A DNA stretch of 64,000 nt from Streptomyces zhihengii (lineage in GTDB: Bacteria > Actinomycetota > Actinomycetes > Streptomycetales > Streptomycetaceae). The position numbers were made by a program, and so were the translations under genes. This document shows, piece by piece, positions 44,226 to 53,211 of this stretch (its first letter is position 1; the number at the start of each line of letters is the position of its first letter). The notes below the pieces were generated by a model that saw only the letters and a list, made by a program, of their open reading frames with translations, was not told where the DNA came from and searched no databases. The stretch is from positions 6,348,501 to 6,412,500 of the forward strand of contig NZ_JAFEJA010000001.1 in assembly GCF_016919245.1 (NCBI RefSeq), in the 5' to 3' direction.

Positions 44226-44777
44226 ATGAGCGCCGCTGTGTCTTCCGGTGGGACACCCCCCGGATCTCCCGAATCCCGCAGGATCGTTCTTCTCCGGCAC
44301 GCCAAGGCCGACTGGCCCCAGGTGTCCGACCACGAGCGCCCGCTCGCCGAGCGCGGCCGAAAAGACGCGCCCGTCGCGGGCCGCCGCCTCGCCGAGACCG
44401 GCATCCCCTTCGACCTCGCCCTGTGCTCCACGGCCGACAGGACGCGAGAGACCTGGAAGCTCGCCGTCCAGGAGCTGCCCCACCGCCCGCGGACGGTGTA
44501 CGAGGAGCGGCTGTACGAGGCGTCCCTCGGTGATCTGCTGGCTCTGCTCGGCGAGACCCCGGACGACGTGGCGGATCTCCTGGTGATCGGCCACAACCCG
44601 GGGATGCACGCGCTCGCGGACGCGCTCGCCGGCCGTGCGGAAGGGGACGCGCTGTCCCGGATGAGCAGGGACGGCTTCCCGACCTCGGCCTTCGCGGTGG
44701 TCTCCTTCAGCGGTCCGTGGAAGGACGTCGAGCACGGCGTCGGCACGCTCGTCGACTACTGGACGCCGCACGACTGA
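44226..44777 (+). CDS. SixA-type histidine phosphatase
   Basis: A 183-residue member of the histidine phosphatase superfamily with the RHA catalytic motif (VLLRHAKADWP, about 20-30), ERPLAERGRKDA, STADRTRET and the second His in VIGHNPGMHALAD. SixA proteins remove phosphate from phosphohistidine of HPt domains or PTS proteins; other members act on small phosphoesters. Ends before a long hairpin shared with the convergent serB. Confidence 0.88.
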   Translation: MSAAVSSGGTPPGSPESRRIVLLRHAKADWPQVSDHERPLAERGRKDAPVAGRRLAETGIPFDLALCSTADRTRETWKLAVQELPHRPRTVYEERLYEASLGDLLALLGETPDDVADLLVIGHNPGMHALADALAGRAEGDALSRMSRDGFPTSAFAVVSFSGPWKDVEHGVGTLVDYWTPHD

Positions 44778-44854
44778 CACGGCACGACTGACACGGCACA
44801 CCGCCACCACCACCGGCACCGCGCCGGCGGGCACTCCCCGTGCCCGCCGGGCAC

Positions 44855-44902
44855 GCACGACGAGGGCCCCGGCGCATCCCCGCGCCGGGGCCCTCGTCGT
44901 GC
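44855..44902. terminator. Perfect 21-bp bidirectional terminator
   Basis: Arms 44855-44875 (GCACGACGAGGGCCCCGGCGC up to 20 bases of which shown by its core CGAGGGCCCCGG) and 44882-44902 are exactly complementary around ATCCCC. It lies between the convergent phosphatase and serB genes. Confidence 0.8.
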
Positions 44903-44909
44903 GGGTGTC

Positions 44910-46136
44910 TCAGTGGTCGCCCGAGCCGTCGTCCGCGGCCTCGACCTCTTCGCGGGTGATGCCGAGCAGATACAGCACGGTGTCCAGGAACGGCACGTTC
45001 ACCGCGGTGTGCGCGGCCTCGCGGACCACGGGCTTGGCGTTGAAGGCCACACCGAGGCCCGCCGCGTTCAGCATGTCCAGGTCGTTGGCGCCGTCGCCGA
45101 TCGCCACGGTCTGCGCCAGCGGGACCCCCGCCTCGGCCGCGAAGCCGCGCAGCAGCCGCGCCTTGCCCGCCCGGTCGACGATGTCGCCGACGACCCGGCC
45201 GGTGAGCCTGCCGTCCACGATCTCCAGGGTGTTGGCCGAGGCGAAGTCCAGGCCGAGACGCTCCTTGAGGTCGTCGGTGACCTGGGTGAAGCCGCCCGAC
45301 ACCACGCCGACCTGGTAGCCCAGCCGCTTGAGGGTGCGGATCAGGGTGCGGGCGCCCGGCGTGAGCCGTACCTCGGCGCGCACCTTGTCCACCACGGAGG
45401 CGTCGAGGCCCTCCAGCAGTGCCACCCGGGCGTGCAGGGACTGCTCGAAGTCCAGCTCGCCGCGCATGGCGGCGGCCGTCACCTCGGCCACCTCGGCCTC
45501 GCAGCCGGCGTGGGCCGCGAACAGCTCGATGACCTCGTCCTGGATCAGCGTCGAGTCGACGTCCATCACGATCAGGCGCTGGGCGCGCCGGTGCAGCCCG
45601 GCCGAGACGACGGCCACGTCGACGCCGATGCCGTGCGCCTTGGTGGCCAGGGCCGTGCGCAGTGGTTCGGTCTCCACGCCGGAGACCGCGAACTCGACGG
45701 CGGTCACCGGGTACTTCGCCAGCCGGAAGATGCGGTCGATGTTGGCGCCGGTGCCGGCGATGGTGGCCGCTATGGCGGCGGTCGACTCGGCGGTCAGCGG
45801 GTGCCCGAGCACGGTCACATGGGAACGGCCGCTGCCGCGCGGCCGGTTGTCGCCCGTGCCGGAGATGATCTCGGCCTGGAGCTTCAGCGACTCGGCCCAG
45901 CTGTGCACGGTGGCGCGCAGATCGCCCTCGGTGGCCAGGCCGGCCGCCGGAGCCGTGACCAGGGCGCACAGGACGAGCCTGCCGCGGGAGACGACCTGCT
46001 CGATGTCGACCACGTCGACGGCGTAGGCGGCGAGGGTGTCGAAGAGGCCCGCGGTGATACCGGGCCGGTCCTTCCCGAAGATCTTGACGAGAAGGGTGGG
46101 GACGTCGGTGCCGGGAGGGGTCTCGGATGCGCTCAT
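44910..46136 (-). CDS. serB: Phosphoserine phosphatase SerB with two N-terminal ACT domains
   Basis: Last step of serine synthesis: phosphoserine to serine. The 408-residue protein has two ACT-like regulatory domains (about 12-90, TLLVKIFGKDRPGITAGLFDTLAAYAVDVVDIEQVV in part, and 98-175), then a HAD domain with DVDSTLIQDEV (nucleophile Asp), VSGGFTQVTDDL and GDGANDLDMLNAAGLGVAFNAKP. The ACT domains probably bind serine as feedback. The ATG gives the normal N-terminus SASETPPGTD. Confidence 0.94.
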   Translation of the reverse strand: MSASETPPGTDVPTLLVKIFGKDRPGITAGLFDTLAAYAVDVVDIEQVVSRGRLVLCALVTAPAAGLATEGDLRATVHSWAESLKLQAEIISGTGDNRPRGSGRSHVTVLGHPLTAESTAAIAATIAGTGANIDRIFRLAKYPVTAVEFAVSGVETEPLRTALATKAHGIGVDVAVVSAGLHRRAQRLIVMDVDSTLIQDEVIELFAAHAGCEAEVAEVTAAAMRGELDFEQSLHARVALLEGLDASVVDKVRAEVRLTPGARTLIRTLKRLGYQVGVVSGGFTQVTDDLKERLGLDFASANTLEIVDGRLTGRVVGDIVDRAGKARLLRGFAAEAGVPLAQTVAIGDGANDLDMLNAAGLGVAFNAKPVVREAAHTAVNVPFLDTVLYLLGITREEVEAADDGSGDH

Positions 46137-46476
46137 GGTGCTACCACCGTATCGGGCGGGCGGTCCGGGGAGAGCCTCCGTCCCGCCTGCCGGACAGTCG
46201 CGCCCCCGGCGCCGCCAGGGCGTCCGGACCGTCCCGTTCGGCACCGTTGTGTCGCCTGGGTGGCGACCTCGGACGGTTCGTGACGTGATGGCCGGACACC
46301 GGTGCCGGGCGCCCGCTCCCCGCCGGCGACGAAGCGTCGACGAAGGTCCCAACTCCGTACCGAACAGGCTCTTCACGAGGCCTGGCTTTCGAATGACGGA
46401 CCGGGCCTGAAATAGTTCCCCACGATGTTCGCCATCCCTAGACTCCCGGTAACGGGGGAAGCTCGGGGGACAACTA
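46137..46476. other. Divergent promoter gap between serB and the FHA-ABC gene
   Basis: No gene is supported in 340 bp. A TAGACT box at 46439-46444 lies about 33 bases before the FHA-ABC GTG and may be its -10 element; no good -35 is seen. The GATGTTCGCCATC-like segment at 46424-46437 is a weak inverted repeat just in front of it. Confidence 0.4.
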
Positions 46477-49014
46477 GTGGGGCATGGAGTGCCGGAACTC
46501 GTACTGGAATTGAACGGAAGGACCTGGACTCTCGATCCGTCCAGGTCGTACACCCTCGGCCGTGACCCGCAGGGTGATCTGGTGATCGACGACGCAAGGG
46601 TCTCGTGGCGCCACGCGACGATCAGCTGGGGCGGGCGCGGCTGGGTCATCGAGGACCACGGCAGCACCAACGGCACGTATGTGCAGGGGCAGCGGGTCCA
46701 GCAGATGGAGCTCGGCGCCGGCTCGGCCGTGCATCTGGGCAACGCCACCGACGGCCCGCGGCTGAGCCTCAGCGCCGCCGCCGGGGCCTACAGCGCGCCC
46801 GCCGCGGCGCCCCAGCAGGCCGCCGCCGCGCAGCAGGGCTGGCAGCAGCCCCAGGCTCCGGCGCAGCAGCCGCACGCTCCTGCTCCGCAGCAGCCGCACC
46901 AGCCCCAGCAGCAGGGCTGGCAGCAGCAGCCGCCGCAGGTCCCGCACCAGCAGGGCGCCCCGAGACCGCAGGGTGCGTCCCCGGTCCACGGCGACCGCAG
47001 CCCGACCACGTTCCACCAGTTCTCGCTGGGCCGGGTGATGCGGATCGGCCGTGCGCTGGAGAACGAGCTGGTCGTCTCCGACCTCCAGGTCTCCCGGCTG
47101 CACGCCGAGTTCACGGCGACGCCCGACGGCCGGTTCGAGATCCGCGACCTCGGTTCGCACAACGGCACGTACGTCAACGGCCAGCCGATCGCCAAGTCGT
47201 CCACGGTCCTCATCGGCCCGAACGACATCGTCGGCGTCGGCCACTCGACGTTCCGGCTCGTCGGCGACCGGCTCGAGGAGTTCGTCGACACCGGTGAGGT
47301 CTCCTTCTCCGCGCGGCACCTCACGGTGACCGTCGACGGCGGGAAGCAGATCCTGCGCGACGTGTCCTTCGGTGTGCCCGAGAAGTCGCTGATCGGCGTC
47401 ATCGGCCCCTCCGGCTCCGGCAAGTCCACCCTGCTCAAGGCGCTCACCGGCTACCGGCCCGCCAACCAGGGCGACGTCCTCTACGACAACCGCAGCCTCT
47501 ACAAGCAGTTCGCCGAGCTGCGCCAGCGCATCGGACTGGTCCCGCAGGACGACATCCTGCACAAGGAGCTCACCGTCCGTAAGGCGCTGAAGTACGCGGC
47601 GAAGCTGCGCTTCCCCGCGGACACCACCGAGGCCGAGCGCGAGGCGCGCATCGGCGAGGTGCTGCGCGAGCTCAAGCTCGACATCCACAAGGACAAGAAG
47701 GTCACCGCCCTCTCGGGCGGCCAGCGCAAGCGGGTCTCCGTCGCGCTGGAGCTGCTGACCAAGCCGTCGCTGATCTTCCTGGACGAGCCGACCTCCGGTC
47801 TCGACCCGGGCATGGACCGCGATGTGATGCAGCTGCTGCGCGGGCTGGCCGACGACGGCCGCACCGTCCTGGTGGTCACCCACTCCGTGGCCGAGCTCGG
47901 TCTGTGCGACAAGCTCCTGGTCATGGCGCCGGGCGGCGCGGTGGCCTACTTCGGTCCGCCGGAGGAGGCGCTCAACTTCTTCGGTTACAGCACGTGGGCG
48001 GACGTGTTCTCGGCGTTCGAGAACTACCGCGACTACGACTGGGCGGGCCGCTGGAAGGGCTCGCAGCACTACCAGATGTACGCGGCCGACATCGACGCCG
48101 TCGCCCCCCAGGCGGTCAACATGCCGCCGCCGCAGCAGATCCGCCCGCCGAAGCCGCAGAGCTGGGGGTCCCAGCTCCTCACCCTGATCCGGCGCTACGT
48201 CTCGGTGATCGCGTCCGACAAGGGCTTCATGGCGCTGATGCTGATCCTGCCGGCGGTGCTCGGCGCGGTCAGCCTGGTCATCGACCCGGACAAGGGCCTG
48301 CTGGTCAACGTCAACGAGCAGACGGGCCGGATCATCCCGAACGGCACGGCCACCACCGTGCTGCTCATCCTGGTGGTCGGCGCCTGCTTCGCCGGTGCCG
48401 CCAACTCCGTCCGTGAGCTGATCAAGGAACGGGTGATCTACGAGCGGGAACGCGCCACGGGCCTGTCCCGCTCCGCGTACCTGATGTCGAAGGTGATCGT
48501 CCTCGGCCTGATCACGGTGATCCAGGGCGGTCTGGTCGGCGCGATCGGCTTCGCCACCCGCGAGCTCCCCGAGGAGGGGCTCGTCCTCGGCAGCATGGTG
48601 ATGCTGGAGCTGTCGCTGCCGATCATGGCGCTCGGTTTCACGTCCATGATGTTCGGACTGATCATCTCGGCCCTGGTCAAGACCGCCGAGAAGACCATGC
48701 CGCTGCTGGTGATGTTCGCGATCATCCAGGTGGTGTTCACCGGCTGCCTGTTCATCCTGCACGGCACGGTCGGCGTCAACGAGTTCTCGTACCTGATGCC
48801 GTCCCGCTGGGCCGTCGCCGCCGCCGGCGCGACGCTGGACTTCAACCGGATCAACCCGAACACGGACGATCCGTCCAGCACCGACCCGCTGTGGGACAAC
48901 GACGCCGCGGCCTGGGGCATCGACATGGCCGCCCTGCTCGTGCTCGGCGCGCTGTGCGGTGTGCTCGTGGCGCGCTTCCTGCGCCGTCACGAGCCGGAGG
49001 TCATGCGCAAGTGA
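46477..49014 (+). CDS. FHA-domain ABC transporter (Rv1747-like, ATPase plus permease)
   Basis: An 845-residue half transporter. FHA1 spans about 10-95 (YTLGRDPQGDLVIDD, RVSWRHATI, DHGSTNGTYV), then a Gln/Pro/Ala-rich linker (about 98-170), FHA2 about 178-260 (MRIGRALENELVVSDLQVSRLHAEF, LGSHNGTYVNG). The ABC domain follows with Walker A GPSGSGKST (about 309-317), LSGGQRKRVSVALELL and LIFLDEPTSGLDPGMD, then six membrane helices from about 575. FHA domains bind phosphothreonine, so Ser/Thr kinases (Pkn) are expected to control it; in Rv1747 PknF does so. GTG with GGGGGA seven bases upstream. Confidence 0.93.
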   Translation: MGHGVPELVLELNGRTWTLDPSRSYTLGRDPQGDLVIDDARVSWRHATISWGGRGWVIEDHGSTNGTYVQGQRVQQMELGAGSAVHLGNATDGPRLSLSAAAGAYSAPAAAPQQAAAAQQGWQQPQAPAQQPHAPAPQQPHQPQQQGWQQQPPQVPHQQGAPRPQGASPVHGDRSPTTFHQFSLGRVMRIGRALENELVVSDLQVSRLHAEFTATPDGRFEIRDLGSHNGTYVNGQPIAKSSTVLIGPNDIVGVGHSTFRLVGDRLEEFVDTGEVSFSARHLTVTVDGGKQILRDVSFGVPEKSLIGVIGPSGSGKSTLLKALTGYRPANQGDVLYDNRSLYKQFAELRQRIGLVPQDDILHKELTVRKALKYAAKLRFPADTTEAEREARIGEVLRELKLDIHKDKKVTALSGGQRKRVSVALELLTKPSLIFLDEPTSGLDPGMDRDVMQLLRGLADDGRTVLVVTHSVAELGLCDKLLVMAPGGAVAYFGPPEEALNFFGYSTWADVFSAFENYRDYDWAGRWKGSQHYQMYAADIDAVAPQAVNMPPPQQIRPPKPQSWGSQLLTLIRRYVSVIASDKGFMALMLILPAVLGAVSLVIDPDKGLLVNVNEQTGRIIPNGTATTVLLILVVGACFAGAANSVRELIKERVIYERERATGLSRSAYLMSKVIVLGLITVIQGGLVGAIGFATRELPEEGLVLGSMVMLELSLPIMALGFTSMMFGLIISALVKTAEKTMPLLVMFAIIQVVFTGCLFILHGTVGVNEFSYLMPSRWAVAAAGATLDFNRINPNTDDPSSTDPLWDNDAAAWGIDMAALLVLGALCGVLVARFLRRHEPEVMRK

Positions 49015-49027
49015 CCGCCGCGCAGGC

Positions 49028-49071
49028 GACGCCGGAGGGCGCACCCCGTACGGGGTGCGCCCTCCGGCGTC
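49028..49071. terminator. Perfect 22+22-bp palindromic terminator
   Basis: The sequence from 49028 to 49049 (GACGCCGGAGGGCGCACCCC...) is followed directly by its exact complement to 49071. It serves the convergent FHA-ABC and transglycosylase genes. Confidence 0.8.
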
Positions 49072-49114
49072 TGTCGTGCGCGCCGCCTCGTCGCGGGGCA
49101 GTCTGCGGGGTGCC

Positions 49115-49834
49115 TCAGTAGGCGCTGTTCACGTTGTCCATGGAGCCGTACTTGTCGGCCGCGTAGTTGCAGGCGGCGACGATGTTGGCGACCGGGTCGT
49201 ACTGGTCCTTCTTGGTGCCCGGGACGTGGTAGTAGTCGAAGGTCGGCTTGATGACCTGGAGCAGGCCCTTCGACGGCACGCCGTTGATGGCGTTGATGTC
49301 CCAGTTGTTGATGGCCATCGGGTTGCCGGAGGACTCGCGCATGATGTTGCGGTGGATGCCCTCGTAGCTGCCCGGGATGTCGTGCTTCTTCATGATGGAC
49401 ATGGCCTCGCGGATCCAGCCGTCCAGGTTGTTCGGGTAGGTCACCTTCGCCGGCTTGGCGGCGCGGGCGGACCGGTCGGCGGCGGCCTTCGCGGCGGCGC
49501 GCTTCTCCGCGGCGGCCTTGGCCGCGGCCTTCTTGGCGGCCTCGGCCTTCTTCGCGGCGGCTGCCTCCGCCTTCTTCTTCGCCTGCGCGGCCTTGAACTG
49601 GGCCTCGAAGGCGGTCTGCTGCGTGGCGATGCTCTCGCGGACCTGTGCGGCCTGCTCGGGGTTGACCTTCCACGCGACCGGGGCGGCCGCGGCGACCTGG
49701 GTGGTCGTCTCCGCCTCGGCGTCGCCGGGGGCGAGCGTGAGCGCCACGGCGGCGGAGGCGGCAACGGCGACGCCGGTGACCGCGGCCTTGCGCGATCGGA
49801 GACGACGGAGGGCGGTGGTGTTGAACGCGGACAT
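49115..49834 (-). CDS. Secreted lytic transglycosylase (SLT domain)
   Basis: A 239-residue exported peptidoglycan enzyme. The N-terminal signal region is RRLRSRKAAVTGVAVAASAAVALTLAPGDAEA with cleavage near residue 35. An Ala/Lys-rich coiled-coil or linker follows (about 70-125, KKKAEAAAAKKAEAAKKAAAK). The SLT domain covers about 135-239 with the catalytic Glu in IMRESSGNPMAINNWD and the motifs GVPSKGLLQVIKPTFDYYHVPG and NIVAACNYAADKYGS. ATG has AGAGGTACG upstream. The gap 49835-50112 holds inverted repeats. Confidence 0.9.
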   Translation of the reverse strand: MSAFNTTALRRLRSRKAAVTGVAVAASAAVALTLAPGDAEAETTTQVAAAAPVAWKVNPEQAAQVRESIATQQTAFEAQFKAAQAKKKAEAAAAKKAEAAKKAAAKAAAEKRAAAKAAADRSARAAKPAKVTYPNNLDGWIREAMSIMKKHDIPGSYEGIHRNIMRESSGNPMAINNWDINAINGVPSKGLLQVIKPTFDYYHVPGTKKDQYDPVANIVAACNYAADKYGSMDNVNSAY

Positions 49835-49946
49835 ACAGACGTACCTCTTCGAATAGCGGAAAGTCGCCTCAGGCCGGATCGGCTCTGCGCTGTTCGGAAG
49901 CGACGTCGGCAATTCTTAGCGGCGGCAAAATGCCCTGGCAAAGGTG

Positions 49947-50005
49947 TGACGTACGATCCGTCATAGTGGATCACCCTTGCCCCATACGTCCGTTTCACCC
50001 GTGAA
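49947..50005 (-). promoter_or_regulatory. Inverted repeats in the transglycosylase upstream region
   Basis: TGACG-TACGATC-CGTCA (49947-49963) and TTCAC-CC-GTGAA (49994-50005) are perfect short inverted repeats 113-172 bases before the ATG. The AT-rich stretch CCTTTATGTACGTACTAG (50021-50038) is a likely promoter zone. I looked for a c-di-AMP (ydaO) riboswitch, common before Streptomyces cell-wall hydrolases, and did not see its conserved core. Confidence 0.4.
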
Positions 50006-50112
50006 GTACCGGCTCACACGCCCTTTATGTACGTACTAGCGTGGTTCGTAAGTGACCTGCGTCCTATGCCCGGCCTCACACGGGGGACACGCCGGACTCA
50101 CCCCCTGTTGCA

Positions 50113-51189
50113 TCAGCAATCCACAGTGTGAGGCTCCTCCGCCGGAAGGATGAGGTGGACGTCCCCGAACTCGTGCCAGAGGTAGCGCCGCCTCAGCGCC
50201 TCGGCGTACGCGCGGGCCAGCGCCCGCTCCCCGGCCACCGCCGCCAGCATCAGCAGATGGGACGCCGCCGGCTCGTGCAGCCCCGTCAGCAGGCCGTCGA
50301 CCACCCGCACCCCCCGGCGCGGCGTCACCACCAGGTCGGTCCAGCCCCCCGCGGGCGCCACCACCCCCGACGGGTCCGCCGCCGACTCCAGCGCCCGCAC
50401 GGCCGTCGTCCCCACCGCCACCACCCGCCCCCCGGCAGCCTTCGCCGCGTTCACCAGCCACGCCGTCGACGCCGGCACCTCGAACCGCTCCGGGTACGGC
50501 GGCTCGTGAGCCTCCGCCGACGCCACCCCCGTGTGCAGCGTGAGCGGCGCGAACTGCACCCCCCGGCTCACCAGCAGGGCCACCAGCTCCGGGGTGAAGG
50601 GCCGCCCCGCGCTCGGCATCTCCGCTGAACCGGAACCGTCGGGCGAGGGCAGCGCGAACACCGTCTGGTACGCCTCGGCCGGACGGTCACGGCGCGTGTA
50701 GCCGTACCGGATGGGGCGCCCGTACCGCGCCAGCAGCCCGGGCACGTCCACCGACACCGTGCCCCACCACAGGCGGTCCGCCCCCGCCGCCAGCGGCTCC
50801 CCGAGCACCAGCAGCCCGCCGCCCGGCAGCCGCACCGACGCCCCCGGCGGGCCGCCCGCACGGGGCAGCGTGGTCCCCGAGCCGTCCGGCCGCCGCAGCT
50901 CCACCGCCCACCGGCCGCCGTCCCCGCGTGTGGAGAAGTGGACCACCACCGCCTCGGTCCCGATCCGCCCGTCCACCGCGGCCGGCAGCGTCGCCGAGGT
51001 GTTGACGACCAGCACGTCCCCGGCCCGGAGCTGCCCCGCCAGCTCGCGGAACGCGTGGTGCGACACCCGCGTGCCGCGCGACACCATCAGCCGGACGTCG
51101 TCCCGCCCCGAGCCCCGCTCCTCCGCCGGCTCCCTGGCCGAGAGCTCGTCCGGCACCCGCAGCCCGGCCAGGGCCCCCGCGGCGGTCAC
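50113..51189 (-). CDS. queA: S-adenosylmethionine:tRNA ribosyltransferase-isomerase (QueA-like)
   Basis: QueA moves the ribose of SAM onto preQ1 in tRNA during queuosine synthesis. The 358-residue protein shows the family regions DVRLMVSRGTRVSHHAFRELAGQLRAGDVLVVNTSATLPAAV, GRPIRYGYTRRDRPAEAYQTVFAL and HEPPYPERFEVPASTAWLVNAAKAAGGRVVAVGTTAVRALES (each in part). No other queuosine gene is visible here and Streptomyces are not generally credited with the full pathway, so its real substrate is uncertain. GTG overlaps the SDR stop (GTGA). Confidence 0.85.
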   Translation of the reverse strand: MTAAGALAGLRVPDELSAREPAEERGSGRDDVRLMVSRGTRVSHHAFRELAGQLRAGDVLVVNTSATLPAAVDGRIGTEAVVVHFSTRGDGGRWAVELRRPDGSGTTLPRAGGPPGASVRLPGGGLLVLGEPLAAGADRLWWGTVSVDVPGLLARYGRPIRYGYTRRDRPAEAYQTVFALPSPDGSGSAEMPSAGRPFTPELVALLVSRGVQFAPLTLHTGVASAEAHEPPYPERFEVPASTAWLVNAAKAAGGRVVAVGTTAVRALESAADPSGVVAPAGGWTDLVVTPRRGVRVVDGLLTGLHEPAASHLLMLAAVAGERALARAYAEALRRRYLWHEFGDVHLILPAEEPHTVDC

Positions 51190-51881
51190 CGGGTCTCCAG
51201 CAGCGCCGGGGCCGTGTAGCGGCCGCTCACCGGCCGCCGCGCGAGAAGCGCCAGGAACCCGGGCACCACCGACTCCGGCTCCGGACGCGGATCGTCGTCG
51301 TCCGGCACCGCCGCCGCGTACAGGTCCGTCCGCATGTCGCCCGGGTCCACGCTCCACACCCGCAGCCACGGCTCCTCCACCGCCAGCACCGCGGCGAGCT
51401 GGTCGAGCGCCGCCTTCGACGCCCCGTAGCCGCCCCACTGCGGATACGCCTCGGCCGCCGCGTCCGAGCTCACCACCACGACCGAGGCCGCCGCGGAGCG
51501 CCGCAGCAGCGGCAGCGCCTCCCGCACCAGCCCCAGCGCGGCCACCGTGTTGGTCTCCAGCGCCGCCCGCAGTCCCGCCACCGGCAGCTCCGCCAGCCGC
51601 ACCAGCGGCTCGGCGCCCAGCGCGCTCGCGTTGCTCACCAGCAGATCGAGCCCGCCCAGCTCACCGGCCGCCGCCACCAGCGCCGCCCGGTGACCGGGGT
51701 CCGTCACATCGCCCGGCACCGCCACCACCCGGGTCCCGTGCGCGCCGGCGTCCCGCGCGCTCTCCCTCAGCACCGCCCCGGTGCGGGCGCCGAGCACCAG
51801 GTCCCAGCCCTGCCGTGCCAGCCCCGCCGCCAGTGCCCGGCCCAGACCCTTCGACGCCCCCGTGATCACCGCTACCGGCAT
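51186..51881 (-). CDS. SDR-family oxidoreductase upstream of queA
   Basis: A 231-residue short-chain dehydrogenase with TGASKGLGRALAAG at the N-terminus, LLVSNASALG, and an intact catalytic set SSDAAAEAYPQWGGYGASKAAL (Ser, Tyr, Lys). AAGGGACG precedes the ATG. Its stop overlaps the GTG of queA, implying joint function or simply coupling. Substrate unknown. It is divergent from the two-component system, with 184 bases between. Confidence 0.88.
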   Translation of the reverse strand: MPVAVITGASKGLGRALAAGLARQGWDLVLGARTGAVLRESARDAGAHGTRVVAVPGDVTDPGHRAALVAAAGELGGLDLLVSNASALGAEPLVRLAELPVAGLRAALETNTVAALGLVREALPLLRRSAAASVVVVSSDAAAEAYPQWGGYGASKAALDQLAAVLAVEEPWLRVWSVDPGDMRTDLYAAAVPDDDDPRPEPESVVPGFLALLARRPVSGRYTAPALLETR

Positions 51882-52065
51882 GACGTCCGTCCCTTCCCTC
51901 GTCCCGCTTCCGTTCCTTCGCCGCCAACCTAGGAACGCGGCACGGCCCCCCGCCTCGTGCGCCGGGACCCTTGGACGAGGGCACTTCGACCTACGCCGCC
52001 AGGCCCAGGACCGGGCCGTCCACAGGCCGATACGGCGGGCGGCGACCCGCCGGTACGGTGAGGCC

Positions 52066-53211
52066 ATGAGTGACCGACCGAGCTCCGGCCTCGCCGAGGT
52101 GAGCACCGCCATCCTCGCGATGAGCAGGCATCTCGAGGTGCGCGACGTGCTCAAGACGATCGTCTCCTCGGCCCGCCGCCTGCTCGACGCCGAGTACGCG
52201 GCGCTCGGCGTGCCCGACGACCACGGCGGCTTCGCCCAGTTCGTCGTCGACGGCGTCAGCGACGCCCAGTGGAAGGCGATCGGGCCCCTGCCGCGCCAGC
52301 ACGGCATCCTCGCCGCGATGCTCCAGGACGCGCGGACCGAGCGCCTCGCCGACGTCCGCAAGGACCCCCGGTTCGAGGGCTGGCCCTCCTCCCACCCCGA
52401 CATGTCCGACTTCATCGGGCTGCCCGTCAAGGACGGCGACGAGGTCATCGGCGCCCTCTTCCTCGCCAACAAGCGCTGCCCCAAGCCGGACGGCGTCTGC
52501 GGCTTCACCGAGGAGGACGAGGACCTGCTGCGGATGCTCGCCCAGCACGCCGCCATCGCCCTCACCAACGCCCGGCTCTACGAGCGCAGCCGGGAGCTCA
52601 CCATCGCCGAGGAGCGCTCCCGGCTCGCCCACGAGCTGCACGACGCCGTCAGCCAGAAGCTCTTCTCGCTCCGGCTGACCGCCCAGGCCGCCGCCGCCCT
52701 GGTCGACCGTGACCCGGGGCGCGCCAAGGGCGAGCTCCAGCAGGTCGCCGCGCTCGCCGCCGAGGCCGCCGACGAGCTGCGCGCCGCCGTCGTCGAGCTG
52801 CGGCCCGCCGCCCTCGACGAGGACGGTCTGGTCAACACCCTGCGCACCCACGTCCAGGTCCTCGACCGCGCGCACGGCGCGAAGGTCGGCTTCGGCACCA
52901 GCGGGATCAGGGCCCTCCCCGCCGCCCAGGAGGAAGCGCTGCTGCGGGTCGCCCAGGAGGCCCTCCACAACGCGCTGCGCCACTCCGGGGCGGACACCGT
53001 CGACGTGGCCCTCGTCCGCCGCGGGCAGGGCGTCGTCCTCAGCGTCACGGACAACGGCAAGGGCTTCGAGCCCCGGGCCGTGCGCCGGGCCGGCCGGCAC
53101 CTGGGCCTGGTGTCGATGCGGGACCGGGCCGGCGGCGTGGGCGGCAGGCTCAGCGTGGAATCGGCGCCCGGCAGGGGCACCACGATCGAGATGGAGGTCC
53201 CCGGTGGCTGA
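52066..53211 (+). CDS. GAF-domain sensor histidine kinase (HisKA_3)
   Basis: A 381-residue cytosolic kinase without membrane segments. A GAF domain spans about 15-165 (LEVRDVLKTIVSSARRLLDAEYAALGV ... FIGLPVKDGDEVIGALFLANK). The HisKA_3 dimer domain has the H-box RLAHELHDAVSQKLFSLRL (about 185-205), and the ATPase shows EEALLRVAQEALHNALRHSGA and VTDNGKGFEP. This DevS-like layout senses small ligands or redox through GAF; the ligand is unknown. It overlaps the response regulator gene by eight bases. Confidence 0.92.
   Translation: MSDRPSSGLAEVSTAILAMSRHLEVRDVLKTIVSSARRLLDAEYAALGVPDDHGGFAQFVVDGVSDAQWKAIGPLPRQHGILAAMLQDARTERLADVRKDPRFEGWPSSHPDMSDFIGLPVKDGDEVIGALFLANKRCPKPDGVCGFTEEDEDLLRMLAQHAAIALTNARLYERSRELTIAEERSRLAHELHDAVSQKLFSLRLTAQAAAALVDRDPGRAKGELQQVAALAAEAADELRAAVVELRPAALDEDGLVNTLRTHVQVLDRAHGAKVGFGTSGIRALPAAQEEALLRVAQEALHNALRHSGADTVDVALVRRGQGVVLSVTDNGKGFEPRAVRRAGRHLGLVSMRDRAGGVGGRLSVESAPGRGTTIEMEVPGG

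Noticed and set aside
49835..50112. c-di-AMP (ydaO) riboswitch upstream of the transglycosylase
   Set aside because: The conserved G-rich core and flanking motifs were looked for and not seen.
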